From Rhodanobacter denitrificans (GTDB lineage Bacteria; Pseudomonadota; Gammaproteobacteria; Xanthomonadales; Rhodanobacteraceae), in the NCBI GenBank assembly GCA_003241385.1, contig QFPO01000003.1:372001-436000 (forward strand): a DNA stretch of 64,000 nt. Direction: 5' to 3'. The first letter of the stretch is position 1, and every line of letters starts with the position of its first letter. Under the pieces are notes generated by a model that was not told where the DNA came from, searched no databases, and saw nothing but the letters and a program-made list of their open reading frames with translations. Shown here in pieces: positions 47,701 through 60,488 of this stretch. The position numbers and the translations under genes are program-made.

Positions 47701-49121
47701 GGAATCAGCAGGCGCAGCCGTGGCCGTGCCGGCACGGCGACTGGCGCCACCGGCCGGCGCCAGTCGGCGATGCCGTGCGGGATCACCGTCGCCGGCAGCG
47801 CGCGCAGCTCCGGCGCCAGGCGCAGATCGTCGTCGAGCGCGGCCCGGCTTGGCGCGACCAGTTGCACGCGCGCAGCGAGCGCGGCGGCCACGAACGCGTC
47901 GCGCAGCCGCGTCCAGTGCGCCGGATCGCGCTCGCTGAACTCGTAGTCGGCACCGGCGGCGGCCAGATCGGCGTGGCGCTGCGCGGCGTCGAACGCCAGG
48001 CGTGGATCGCCGAAATCACGATGCAGCACCGGCCACAGCGGATAGTGGTCGTGCACGATGCGTACGGTCGGCAGGCCGGTACGCAGTGCGTCGAGGCTGT
48101 GGCCGATCAGCGAGGAGACGACGACCGCATCGACGCCGTAGTCGGCGACGACGGCCTCGAGCACGGCGCGATAGCCGGCATCGGCGATCGCCGTGTCGGC
48201 GATCGGCCGCGGCAGCGCGATGCGCCGCAGCGGCGGGCCGCTCAGCGCGCCGTCGTGCAGTTCGAGCCATTCGCCGGGACGCCGGCGCGCCGGACTGCCG
48301 CGCGCGATCAGTACGAGATGATGCGCGTCGCCGTAGCTCGACGCGAAGTCGCGCACCCAGCGCTCGGCGCCGCCGCCCCAGCCGTGCAGCACGTGCAGCA
48401 GCACCGGGCGCGCATCGAGTCCAGGCAGTCCCGGCGTCGCTCCGGCCTGGAGCGCGGCCTGCACGCGTTCGCGCAGCGCCGCCAGCGGCGAGGGCGGCTC
48501 CGGATCGCGCGGATCGGTCTCGGCCGGCGCGCCGGCGAGGCGGTCGCCGGTCGCGACGTAGAGATGGTCGAGCACGACACCGCGCAGGCCGCCCTCGAGC
48601 GCCGATTCGAGCCAGCGCCGCTGCGAGAGATCCAGGCTCGCCAGCGCGGACGGATGCCAGGCCGACAGCGGCGCCTGCGCGACCGGCCCGTCGAACCAGC
48701 CGTGCGCGCCATAGGCGTAGCACAGCGCATCGATGCGTTCGACCGGTGCATCGCCGACCGCGCCGGGCGGCAGCGGCGAGCGTGCCGGATCGACGTCGTC
48801 GAGCGGCACGGCGACCAGCACGTCCGGCTCGTCGAGCGCGCGCAGCAGGCGTTCGATCGCATACGGCGGCAGGCGCGCGTCAGTGCGGACCAGCACCAGC
48901 GCCTCGCCCGGGAACGCCGCGGCCAGCGCCGGCAGCAGGACCTGCGGATCGTCGCCGGCCGGCAGGCCCGACAGATGGACCACCTCGCGATCGGCGGCGG
49001 CCACCGGCCAGGCGCCGGCCAGCACCGGCGCCGCCGCGGTCGGCCCCAGGCCGGCGAGCATCGCGGCGGTCGGCGCGGCCGAACCGAACAGGCAGAGGCG
49101 GTAACTCCGGATCGACGTCAT
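44796..49121 (-). CDS. Giant three-domain glycosyltransferase (GT4-GT2-GT4)
   Basis: A 1441-residue cytoplasmic protein. Residues ~1-235 are a unique N-terminal region. A GT4-like (GT-B) domain spans ~240-630 (LLHVLHGWGGGAERWVRDF, then AETFGYTLSELRSLGMPVV). A charged helical linker at ~640-790 is followed by a GT2 domain at ~815-1060 with IVIPVYNKIAYT, FETIVVDDGSSDDTP and the LFLNNDTVV acceptor motif. A second GT4-like domain runs from ~1080 to the end (VFVGGFEHPPNADAV, then YGLPVVATPIAVEGM). It could build several linkages of a surface polysaccharide. No flippase or polymerase is adjacent. Confidence 0.85.
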   Translation of the reverse strand: MTSIRSYRLCLFGSAAPTAAMLAGLGPTAAAPVLAGAWPVAAADREVVHLSGLPAGDDPQVLLPALAAAFPGEALVLVRTDARLPPYAIERLLRALDEPDVLVAVPLDDVDPARSPLPPGAVGDAPVERIDALCYAYGAHGWFDGPVAQAPLSAWHPSALASLDLSQRRWLESALEGGLRGVVLDHLYVATGDRLAGAPAETDPRDPEPPSPLAALRERVQAALQAGATPGLPGLDARPVLLHVLHGWGGGAERWVRDFASSYGDAHHLVLIARGSPARRRPGEWLELHDGALSGPPLRRIALPRPIADTAIADAGYRAVLEAVVADYGVDAVVVSSLIGHSLDALRTGLPTVRIVHDHYPLWPVLHRDFGDPRLAFDAAQRHADLAAAGADYEFSERDPAHWTRLRDAFVAAALAARVQLVAPSRAALDDDLRLAPELRALPATVIPHGIADWRRPVAPVAVPARPRLRLLIPGRIRRGKGGELLQAVLPALRERAELFLIGAGSDAHRLFGERGVHIVLDYRREELPDLVARVAADAALLLPTVAETFGYTLSELRSLGMPVVATRVGALAERIRDGVDGLLVDPQPAAVIAGIDAILADRGRLETVRATLAGQREPDLASMSRAYAAVLPTAPRAPLRYRAASIGAATMQVAAAARDLAAIGRRTKALDRALAAAERESARRGEWGHRLDRELGVLRGEFDERSRWALSLNEELGRIKPVYEQMLASTSWRVTAPLRAAMARLRGLRAAAQYHRLRLAGLLGRVRGSLARRGLAGTLARIGRELRAAPPPRRLKTYAEPDGRFAPFAVPASDAPTVSIVIPVYNKIAYTVACLRSLAEHAGEVAFETIVVDDGSSDDTPAKLAQVTGVRVIRNAANLGFIGSCNAGAAAARGHFVLFLNNDTVVTAGWLEALLRCFEQEPEAGLVGARLVYPDGRLQEAGGIVFDDASGWNYGRFDDPDDPRYRFRREADYCSGAAIMLPLALFERLGRFDTRYAPAYYEDTDLAFAVRAAGLRVFYEPASTVVHFEGITSGTDTASGIKRYQVVNHEKFRDKWRDALARQPAPGTPIGLAATHRAQRRVLIVDATTPAPDQDSGSLRMVNLMRVLRDLGCQVSFLPDNHAWVERYTEALQALGVEVLYHPYVSDPIAWLRARGAEFDAIVLSRHYVASHYVGLARLHAPRARLIFDTVDLHYLRERRAAELSGREDLARQAAATRTQELRLMRECDVTVVVSPAERELLGVDAPGARVEILSNVHEVYGCRRPWAERRDLVFVGGFEHPPNADAVIWFVGEVFARIRAVLPDVRFHIVGSKLTPAVEALAGDGVEVHGYLPDLAPMMDGCRVSVAPLRYGAGVKGKVNMAMSYGLPVVATPIAVEGMHVQSGEDVLVADEAAAFADAVVQVYRDEPLWNRLSANGLRNVREHFSFEAARRAVQRILS

Positions 49122-49229
49122 GGTGACCAGCCGCAGGGCGACCGGCGATTATCCGGGATGGCGCCGCACCCTGTCACTTTGGCTACACTGGGCCGCTCCC
49201 GTCTCCTGGACGCTGCTTAGCACTCCGGC

Positions 49230-51521
49230 TTGTTCTCCCTGATCGCCTGGATCTGGCGCTGGCTGCGCGCTCCGTTCCTGCTCGCCGTCGGCGTCGCCAT
49301 CGGCTTCCTCGCTCCGTACCTGTACGTGCTCGACCGGCAGGTACGCAGCCGTTTCGACGACCTGTCCTGGCAGATCCCGAGCCGCGTCTACGCGCGGCCG
49401 CTGACGCTCGCCGCCGGCGTGCCGCTGGACGCGCAGACGCTGACGATGGAACTGGAGGCCGCGCGCTACCGCGACGAGGCCGGCGCGCGCCAGCCCGGCA
49501 CCTACGAACGCAGCGGCACGCGGTTCGTGATCGCGCGGCGTGCGTTCGTCTGGCTCGACGGCCGCGAGCGCGAGCGGCGCATCGCGGTCACGCTGGCCGA
49601 CGGCCGCGTCGCGCGCGTCGCCGACGCCGACAGCGGCGAGGCGCTCGGATCGGTGCGCCTGGAGCCGGCGCGCATCGCGACGCTGTACGGCAGCCAGCAG
49701 GAGGAGCGCCGCATCCTGAGCCTCGGCGAGGCGCCGCCGTTGCTGGTCGCCGGTCTGCAGGCGGTCGAGGACCGCGACTTCAAGGATCATCACGGCATCG
49801 ACAGCGTTGCGATCCTACGCGCGGCCTGGGCCAACCTGCGCGCCGGCCGTGTCGTCCAGGGCGGCTCGACGCTGACCCAGCAGCTGGTCCGCAACCTGTT
49901 CCTCGACCGCAGCCAGAACCTGCTGCGCAAGCTCAACGAGGTGCTGATCGCGGTGCTGATCGAGGTGCGCTACGACAAGCGTGCGATTCTCGAGGCCTAC
50001 GTCAACGAGGTGTTCCTCGGCCAACAGGGCGGTCAGGCCGTGCACGGCTTCGCGGCCGCCGCCGAGTTCTGGTTCGGGCGCGACGTGCGCAGCCTCGGCG
50101 CGGCCGACGTCGCGCTGCTGGTCGGCCTGGTGCAGGGACCGAGCTACCACGATCCGCGCCGCTATCCGCAGCGTGCGATGGCGCGGCGCAACCGCGTGCT
50201 CGCGCAGTTCTACGAAACCGGCCTGATCGACGAGAAGACGCTGACCGCCGCGCAGTCGCAGCCGCTCAACGTATCGGCGACCGGCGCGCTGCCGCGCAAC
50301 CGCTATCCGGCCTTCCTCGATCTGGTCCGCGCGCAGCTGCAGCGCGACTACCCCGATGCGGAGCTCGACAGCGCGGGCCTGGCGATCCACACGACGCTGG
50401 CACCGTCGACGCAGCGGCTGGCCGAGGCCGCAGTCGGCAAGGCGATGGCCGCGCTCGGCACGCGCGCCGATCCGGTCGAGGCCGCGATCGTCGTCACCGG
50501 CGCGCGCGACGGCGACGTGCAGGCGCTGATCGGCGGCCGCAATCCGGACGCGCCCGGCTTCAACCGCGCGCTGACCGCGAGCCGGCCGATCGGCTCGCTG
50601 ATCAAGCCGTTCGTGTTCCTGGTCGCACTGGCGCAGCCGCAGCGCTATTCGCTGGCCTCGCTGATCGACGACGCGCCGGTCGACCTGCCGCAGCGCGATG
50701 GCAGCCGCTGGCGTCCGAAGAACGACGACGGCCTGCTGCACGGCCAGGTGCCGTTGGCCGACGTGCTCGCCAACAGCTGGAACCTGGCGACCGTGCAGCT
50801 GGGCCTGCGCGTCGGCGTCGATCGCGTGCGTGGCCTGGTCGAGTCGTTCGGCCTGGGCCGGCCGATCAATCCGAATCCGTCGCTGCTGCTCGGCGCGGTC
50901 GAGCTGAGCCCGCTCGACGTGGCCCAGCTCTACCAGTATTTCGCGGCCGACGGCCATGCCGTGCCGCTGCGCGCGCTGCGCGGCGTGCTCGACGCGCAGG
51001 GCCGCCCGCTGGCACGCTACGAGACGCGCAGCGGCACCGGTGACTACGTCGCGCCGTCGCGTCTGGTCACCCACGCGCTGCAGCAGGCGGCGCGCGAGGG
51101 TACCGGCCGCTCGATCGTGCAGGCCGGCCTCGGCCACCTCGCGGCCGCCGGCAAGACCGGCACCAGCGACACTCAGCGCGATTCGTGGTTCGCCGGCTAT
51201 ACCGGCAGCCATCTCGCGGTGGCCTGGGTCGGCCGCGACGACAACAAACCGACCGGTCTGTACGGTTCGACCGGCGCGCTGCGGATCTGGATCGAACTGT
51301 TCCGGCAGCTGCCGAGCACGCCGCTGGCGCCGCCGCGCGACGGCTTGGAATGGCTCTGGATCGATCCGCCGAGCGGCCTGCGCACCGACGCGGCCTGCGA
51401 GGGCGCACGGCAGGTGCCGTTCGTCGCCGGCTACGGCCCGACCGAACAGCGCGGCTGCGCGCTCGATCGTCTGCGACAATGGCTCGGCGGCGACCGCGCC
51501 GACTCCGAAGACACCGACTGA
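49230..51521 (+). CDS. mrcB: Penicillin-binding protein 1b (bifunctional transglycosylase/transpeptidase)
   Basis: A 763-residue class A PBP. The N-terminal membrane helix (LLAVGVAIGFLAPYLYVL) is followed by a UB2H-like domain. The GT51 domain has catalytic Glu about 180 in AVEDRDFKDHHG and QGGSTLTQQLVRNLFL. The transpeptidase has the SxxK motif (PIGSLIKPF, ~454), SWN, and KTGTSD (~641). It polymerises and cross-links peptidoglycan and is regulated by Tol-CpoB in E. coli. A TAG at 49218 is in frame and no ATG or GTG precedes the membrane helix, so translation seems to start at TTG 49230. Confidence 0.93.
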   Translation: MFSLIAWIWRWLRAPFLLAVGVAIGFLAPYLYVLDRQVRSRFDDLSWQIPSRVYARPLTLAAGVPLDAQTLTMELEAARYRDEAGARQPGTYERSGTRFVIARRAFVWLDGRERERRIAVTLADGRVARVADADSGEALGSVRLEPARIATLYGSQQEERRILSLGEAPPLLVAGLQAVEDRDFKDHHGIDSVAILRAAWANLRAGRVVQGGSTLTQQLVRNLFLDRSQNLLRKLNEVLIAVLIEVRYDKRAILEAYVNEVFLGQQGGQAVHGFAAAAEFWFGRDVRSLGAADVALLVGLVQGPSYHDPRRYPQRAMARRNRVLAQFYETGLIDEKTLTAAQSQPLNVSATGALPRNRYPAFLDLVRAQLQRDYPDAELDSAGLAIHTTLAPSTQRLAEAAVGKAMAALGTRADPVEAAIVVTGARDGDVQALIGGRNPDAPGFNRALTASRPIGSLIKPFVFLVALAQPQRYSLASLIDDAPVDLPQRDGSRWRPKNDDGLLHGQVPLADVLANSWNLATVQLGLRVGVDRVRGLVESFGLGRPINPNPSLLLGAVELSPLDVAQLYQYFAADGHAVPLRALRGVLDAQGRPLARYETRSGTGDYVAPSRLVTHALQQAAREGTGRSIVQAGLGHLAAAGKTGTSDTQRDSWFAGYTGSHLAVAWVGRDDNKPTGLYGSTGALRIWIELFRQLPSTPLAPPRDGLEWLWIDPPSGLRTDAACEGARQVPFVAGYGPTEQRGCALDRLRQWLGGDRADSEDTD

Positions 51522-52023
51522 TGAAGACTCACGCTCCCGCCCGTCGATTCCGTTTCACGCTGCCCGCCGCTGCCGCGGTCCTGCTGGCCGCCTGCGCACA
51601 GCCGCCGCCGAAGGCACCGCCGCCGCCCCCGCCGCCGGCCCGCGACGCGGTCGCGGCGGTGCGCGCCGCCGGCAAGGGCGACGATTCGGTCGTGCAGGTC
51701 CAGCCGCTGCGCGATCCGGCCGTCGACGGCTACCTGCAGCAGGCCGAGAAGGCCGAGGCCGAGGGCCGGCTCGACGCGGCCGCCGAAGCGGCCGAACGCG
51801 CGCTCAAGCTCGCACCGGAGGCCCCGGAGATCCTGCAGCTGCTCGCCGAGATCGAGCTCGGCCGCGGCCGCTTGAACGAGGCCGAGGAACGCGCGATGCA
51901 CAGCTACCGGCTCGGCCCGCGCCTGGGCGGTCTGTGCGCGCGCAACTGGCAAACCCTGGTCGAGACGCGCGAGCTGCTCGGCGACCCGGCCCGCAAGGCC
52001 GAGGCCGAACGGCAGGTCAAGGA

Positions 52024-54027
<2,004 letters not shown>

Positions 54028-54058
54028 CACGAACGCGGCCACATCGGCCGCGATGTGC

Positions 54059-54637
54059 TCAGCGCACGACGGCGTAGTCGCGCGCGTCCTCGCGCCAGCG
54101 CGGAATGCGCCGGATCGCCGGCAGCACCTCCTCGACGGTGTCCACCCGATGCCACATGGCCAGGTGCTCGGGATTCATGAAGCGCTGCGCGACGACCTGC
54201 TCCATGAACGCCTGCAGCGGCGCATAGAAGCCCTGCACGTCGACCAGCACGATCGGATTGAAATAAAGCCCGAGGCGCTTGAGCGTGATCGCCTCGAACA
54301 GCTCCTCCAGCGTGCCGCAGCCGCCCGGCAGCGCGACGACCGCATCCGATCCGGTCAGCAGACGGTGCTTGCGCTCGCGCATGTCCTCGACGATCTCGAG
54401 CGAGGCCAGGCCCGGATGCTGCCATTCCACCTCGGTCATGAAGCGTGGAATGATGCCGACGACCTGGCCGCCGGCCGACAGGGCGCCGTCGGCCAGCGAT
54501 CCCATCAGGCCGACCGCGCCGCCGCCGTAGACCGTCGTGCAGCCGGCCTCGGCCAGCTGCCGGCCGAGCGCGAAAGCCGCCTCGTGGTAGACGCGGTCGC
54601 AGTGCTCGCTCGATGCGCAGTAGACGCAGACACGCAT
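54059..54637 (-). CDS. LOG family protein (cytokinin riboside 5'-monophosphate phosphoribohydrolase)
   Basis: A 192-residue protein. The LOG motifs are TTVYGGGAVGLMGSLADGAL, RKHRL and the catalytic PGGCGTLEELFEAIT (PGGxGTxxE). LOG enzymes release bases from nucleoside monophosphates. In non-plant bacteria the substrate is usually uncertain. It is convergent with the helicase gene and divergent from the channel gene. Confidence 0.93.
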   Translation of the reverse strand: MRVCVYCASSEHCDRVYHEAAFALGRQLAEAGCTTVYGGGAVGLMGSLADGALSAGGQVVGIIPRFMTEVEWQHPGLASLEIVEDMRERKHRLLTGSDAVVALPGGCGTLEELFEAITLKRLGLYFNPIVLVDVQGFYAPLQAFMEQVVAQRFMNPEHLAMWHRVDTVEEVLPAIRRIPRWREDARDYAVVR

Positions 54638-54732
54638 GATCGTTCCCGTGACAGAATGCGCGCGGATTCTACGCCCGCGCCGGCGCGTCTTCGCGATGCG
54701 GCCGGCCCTCGTTACGCCGCGGACCGCGCCCG

Positions 54733-55428
54733 ATGGATTCGAACCTGCTCAAGACGCTGGTGACGCTCAAGCGCCATCCGTCGGCGCTGTTGCTGTCGGT
54801 GCAGCTGCTCGGCGTGGTGCTGTATCCGGCGATGGAGCACAGCGCGGCCGGCCGCGCCGCGTTCGGGGCGTTCGGCATGCTGGTGCTTGCGCTGGCGCTG
54901 TGGGTCGTCAACCGCAGTCCGGCGATCAACTGGATCGCCTGGCTGCTCGCCGCACCGGCCGTGCTGCTGTCGCTGCTGGCCGGCAGCGGCCTCGGGCCGC
55001 CGGGCCTCGGCACGGCCGCGCAGGTGTTCGAGGGTGCGCTGTACTTCTACGCGGCCGCCGGCCTGACCGCCTACATGCTGCGCGACCACCGCGTCACCGG
55101 CGACGAGCTGTTCGCGGCCGGTGCGACGTTCACGCTGCTGGCCTGGGCGTTCGCGTTCGCGTATCTGGTCTGCCAGCAGGCGTTCCCGGGCAGTTTCGTC
55201 GCGGCCCAGGATCCGCAGGCACCGCGGACCTGGATGGAGCTGCTGTTTCTGAGCTTCAGCACGCTCTCGGGCGTCGGCCTCAGCGACATCATGCCGATCC
55301 GGCCGCAGGCGCGCGCGCTGGTGATGCTCGAGCAGTTCGCCGGCGTCATGTACATCGCCCTGGTCGTCTCGCGCCTGATCGGTCTGGCGACCTCGCGCGC
55401 GATCGCGCGCCGCGACGCCGAGGACTGA
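54733..55428 (+). CDS. Ion channel family membrane protein with atypical selectivity filter
   Basis: A 231-residue inner-membrane protein with about six helices. The C-terminal pore unit matches the two-helix K+ channel module, with a pore helix (TWMELLFLSFST) and a following helix (ARALVMLEQFAGVMYIALVVSRLIG in sequence). The filter, at about residues 177-184, reads TLSGVGLSD instead of the canonical TVGYGD. The G-x-G core is kept but the Tyr is replaced by Leu, so selectivity may differ or conduction may be lost. No cytosolic RCK domain is present. Confidence 0.8.
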   Translation: MDSNLLKTLVTLKRHPSALLLSVQLLGVVLYPAMEHSAAGRAAFGAFGMLVLALALWVVNRSPAINWIAWLLAAPAVLLSLLAGSGLGPPGLGTAAQVFEGALYFYAAAGLTAYMLRDHRVTGDELFAAGATFTLLAWAFAFAYLVCQQAFPGSFVAAQDPQAPRTWMELLFLSFSTLSGVGLSDIMPIRPQARALVMLEQFAGVMYIALVVSRLIGLATSRAIARRDAED

Positions 55429-55786
55429 ACCGGTCTCAGCCGGCGCGGCGCGGCGCAGTCGACACGACGGGCACGACGACCTGCCCGGCCGCGGGCGGCG
55501 CCGGCGCTGCCGCGCCGTCGCGGCTTCTGCGTCGATGCGGCCGGCGCGCCGGCACGGTACGCGGCGTGGTGCGCATCCAGGTGGCGAGGAACAGGTTCAT
55601 GGCGGATCTCGTCGGTCGGGGGATGCCGACCAGAACGAGATCGCAGGGGATTTCCTGCGATTGCCGCGCCGTGACGTTCAGGATCGATTGGGCTGGCCGC
55701 GTCGGGCGCCGTCTCGGCCCGATACGGCCTGGCCGGCTGCGATCGCCCTATTCATCAGAGGCCGCGCGTTGCGGCGATCGCCCGCT
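55429..55786. other. Intergenic region after the channel gene
   Basis: About 360 bases. The only candidate is a minus-strand frame of 54 residues at 55436-55600 (starting MNLFLATWMRTTPRTVPARR, rich in Arg/Pro/Ala) with a weak ribosome site. Such composition is common in spurious frames of GC-rich DNA, so it is not called as a gene. No terminator or RNA gene is evident. Confidence 0.5.
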
Positions 55787-56377
55787 TCAGCGATCGATCC
55801 AGCCGGCCGCGACCGCGGCCGCGAGCGTGTCGGGCGTGTCGAGATCGAACGCGAGCTCGGCCGCTTCGATGCGCCGCGGCAGCACGCCCGAGCGCGACCA
55901 CAGCGATCGGAAGCCGGCGTCGCCGCTCAGCTCGGCCGCGCGCCGCAGCGTCGCCGCGCCGACCCGCACCGGCAGGCCGAAGGCCGCGCCGTAGCCGCTG
56001 ACGACGTCGCCGTCCGGGTCGGCGGCAAGCAGCGCGACCAGATGCGCCGGGCGCAGATGGATCTGATCGACGCCGACGATCAGGGTCGGCCCGGCATGAC
56101 CGGCGAGCGCGGCCGCGGCCAATTGCAGTGAGCCGGCGATGCCGGTCTGCGCGGCCGGATTGAAGCAGCGCTCGACCGGCAGGCCGTCGATCTCGCGTTC
56201 GATCGCCGGCGCGTCGGCCGGCAGCACCGCGACGACGCGAAGCGGCGCGGTCGCGAGCACCGCATCGAGCGCGTGCCGCAGCAGGCTCACGCCGTCGCGG
56301 CACAGCAGCTGTTTGGGTCGACCGAGCCGTCGGCTGAGTCCGGCCGCGAGCACGACCGCGGCGTGCTCAGCCGCCAC
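55787..56377 (-). CDS. Molybdenum cofactor nucleotidyltransferase, MobA/MocA-like
   Basis: A 196-residue NTP-transferase. The N-terminal signature VVLAAGLSRRLGRPKQLL binds nucleotide, and LIVGVDQIHL is the metal-binding segment. Relatives (MocA/MobA) attach CMP or GMP to molybdopterin. The CMP form is used by xanthine-oxidase-type enzymes such as the one encoded upstream. Translation starts at GTG 56377, overlapping the xdhC stop. It is the last gene of the operon. Confidence 0.88.
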   Translation of the reverse strand: MAAEHAAVVLAAGLSRRLGRPKQLLCRDGVSLLRHALDAVLATAPLRVVAVLPADAPAIEREIDGLPVERCFNPAAQTGIAGSLQLAAAALAGHAGPTLIVGVDQIHLRPAHLVALLAADPDGDVVSGYGAAFGLPVRVGAATLRRAAELSGDAGFRSLWSRSGVLPRRIEAAELAFDLDTPDTLAAAVAAGWIDR

Positions 56378-57380
56378 GATGACGCCAGGCGTGCAGCTGC
56401 GCGACGATCGCCAGCGCGATCGATTCCGGTCCGCGGCCGCCGAGATCGAGGCCGACCGGCGCGTGCAGGCGCGGCCGCAGCGCATCGGCGAGCGCCGCGC
56501 CGAGCAGGCGCAGCAGATCGTCGCGCCGCGCCGGCGGACCGAGCAGGCCGATCCACGGCACCGACGCGCCGGCCAGCTGCTCGAGCGCATCGCGGTCCAG
56601 CTCGAAATCGTGATTCATGACCAGGGCCGCGTCGTAGCGCGATCGCGCCAGCGCGGTGCCGACCGTCAGCGTCAGATGCCGGTCGGCCGCGGCGGCCGCG
56701 GCGGCCCAGCGCGGCCGCCGCTCGACGACGTCGACGTACCAGCCGAGCTGGCGCAGCCACGGCACCAGCCGGTCCGACTCCGGGCCGGCGCCGGCCACGA
56801 GCACACGCGGCGCGGCCGCGAGCTCCAGCGCATAGGTCGAGCCGCTCGCGACCGCGACGGTCTCGGACCACGCCAGCGGCCAGCGCATCGCGTCGGTGCC
56901 GGTCGACAGGCCGAGCGCACCGCCGGCCTCCAGCTCGATCGCGAGCGCACGCCCTTGGTCGATCCAGACCTGCAGCGCCTGCGCGATGCCGGACAGTGCG
57001 GCCAGCGGAATCACCGCGATGCGCACGACGCCGCGGCAGCCGATGCCACTGCCGACGAACAGATCGGCATCGTCGCGCGTGTCGTACTCGATCAGGCCGG
57101 CACGGCCCGCCGCGATCAGCGCCTGCGTGCTGGCCTCGAGCGAGGATTCGAGGCAGCCGCCGCTGATCCAGCCGACGCGGCCGGCGCCGCCGATGCACAG
57201 CACGGCGCCGGACTTGGCGTACGTGGAGCCGACCGTGTCGACGACCAGGCCGAGCGCGGCCGGCGCATCGGCGCGCGCCGCGGCGAGCAGCGCCTCGACG
57301 ACCGCACGCGGTCCGCCGCTGGCCGCTGCGGCCGCGGACGGCGCGAGCGGCGCGGCGCCGCCGTCGCAGACGAGCGTCAT
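56367..57380 (-). CDS. XdhC family molybdenum hydroxylase maturation protein
   Basis: A 337-residue protein with XdhC/CoxI features: LGLVVDTVGSTYAKSGA, VGWISGGCLESS, and a C-terminal nucleotide-binding domain (LVAGAGPESDRLVPWLRQLG). XdhC proteins bind and sulfurate molybdenum cofactor and insert it into the hydroxylase. The gene starts 17 bases after iorB and its end overlaps the mocA-like gene, so all four genes read as one operon. Confidence 0.9.
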   Translation of the reverse strand: MTLVCDGGAAPLAPSAAAAASGGPRAVVEALLAAARADAPAALGLVVDTVGSTYAKSGAVLCIGGAGRVGWISGGCLESSLEASTQALIAAGRAGLIEYDTRDDADLFVGSGIGCRGVVRIAVIPLAALSGIAQALQVWIDQGRALAIELEAGGALGLSTGTDAMRWPLAWSETVAVASGSTYALELAAAPRVLVAGAGPESDRLVPWLRQLGWYVDVVERRPRWAAAAAAADRHLTLTVGTALARSRYDAALVMNHDFELDRDALEQLAGASVPWIGLLGPPARRDDLLRLLGAALADALRPRLHAPVGLDLGGRGPESIALAIVAQLHAWRHRGG

Positions 57381-57397
57381 CGCGGTCGCGTCCGTGC

Positions 57398-59760
<2,363 letters not shown>

Positions 59761-59764
<4 letters not shown>

Positions 59765-60225
59765 GCGCCACCTCCGCTCTTCTCGACCGCCAGATGGATC
59801 GCCGCACGGATCCGCGTGTAGGTGCCGCAGCGGCAGAGATTGCCGACCATCGCGGCGTCGATGTCCGCGTCGGTCGGCCTGGGCTTGTCCTTGAGCAGCG
59901 AGGCCGCCTGCATGATCTGGCCGCACTGGCAATAGCCGCACTGCGCGACGTTCAATTCGGTCCAGGCCTGCTGGACCGGATGACTCGCATCGGGCGACAG
60001 ACCCTCGATCGTCGTCACCTGGCGGCCTTCGGCGGCGGCGACCGGCGTCACGCAGGCGCGCATCGCGACGCCGTCGAGATGGATCGTGCAGGCCCCGCAC
60101 AGCGACATGCCGCAGCCGTACTTGGCACCGGTCAGGCCGAGTACATCGCGCAGGTACCACAGCAGGGGCATTTCGGGATTGCCGTCGAAGCGCTGCTCGC
60201 GGCCATTTACGGTCAGGGTGACCAT
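59761..60225 (-). CDS. 2Fe-2S small subunit (IorA-like)
   Basis: A 154-residue electron-transfer subunit with two 2Fe-2S clusters. The N-terminal plant-ferredoxin type is GCGMSLCGACTIHLDG (Cys38, 43, 46, 58). The C-terminal type is AQCGYCQCGQIM with NLCRCGTYTRIR (Cys96, 99, 131, 133). It transfers electrons from the IorB-like subunit. GGAGGTG six bases before ATG 60225 supports this start over an upstream ATG at 60273. Confidence 0.93.
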
Positions 60226-60488
60226 CGTCCACCTCCGGTTCGTGGGATCGACCGGATCGGGACGGATCCGCATCGGCCTTCGTCAGGGGAGACTCGCACC
60301 GACACGATGACGCCGCTGCTGAGCCGCCGGCGACGCACGGCCGGTCGCGCACGCGGGCGCAGCGGCCGCCGTCGGCGACCGCCCGAGCATAGCCAGCCGG
60401 CCGGCCGTTTTGAATACCCAGGAGTACTCGAATGCGCGCATGCCGTGCACCGCGCCGGCCTCGACGCGGCGCACGGCCGGAGTGCCGA

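Noticed and set aside
55436..55600. Possible 54-residue minus-strand gene
   Set aside because: Arg/Pro/Ala-rich composition, weak ribosome site and no recognisable domain.
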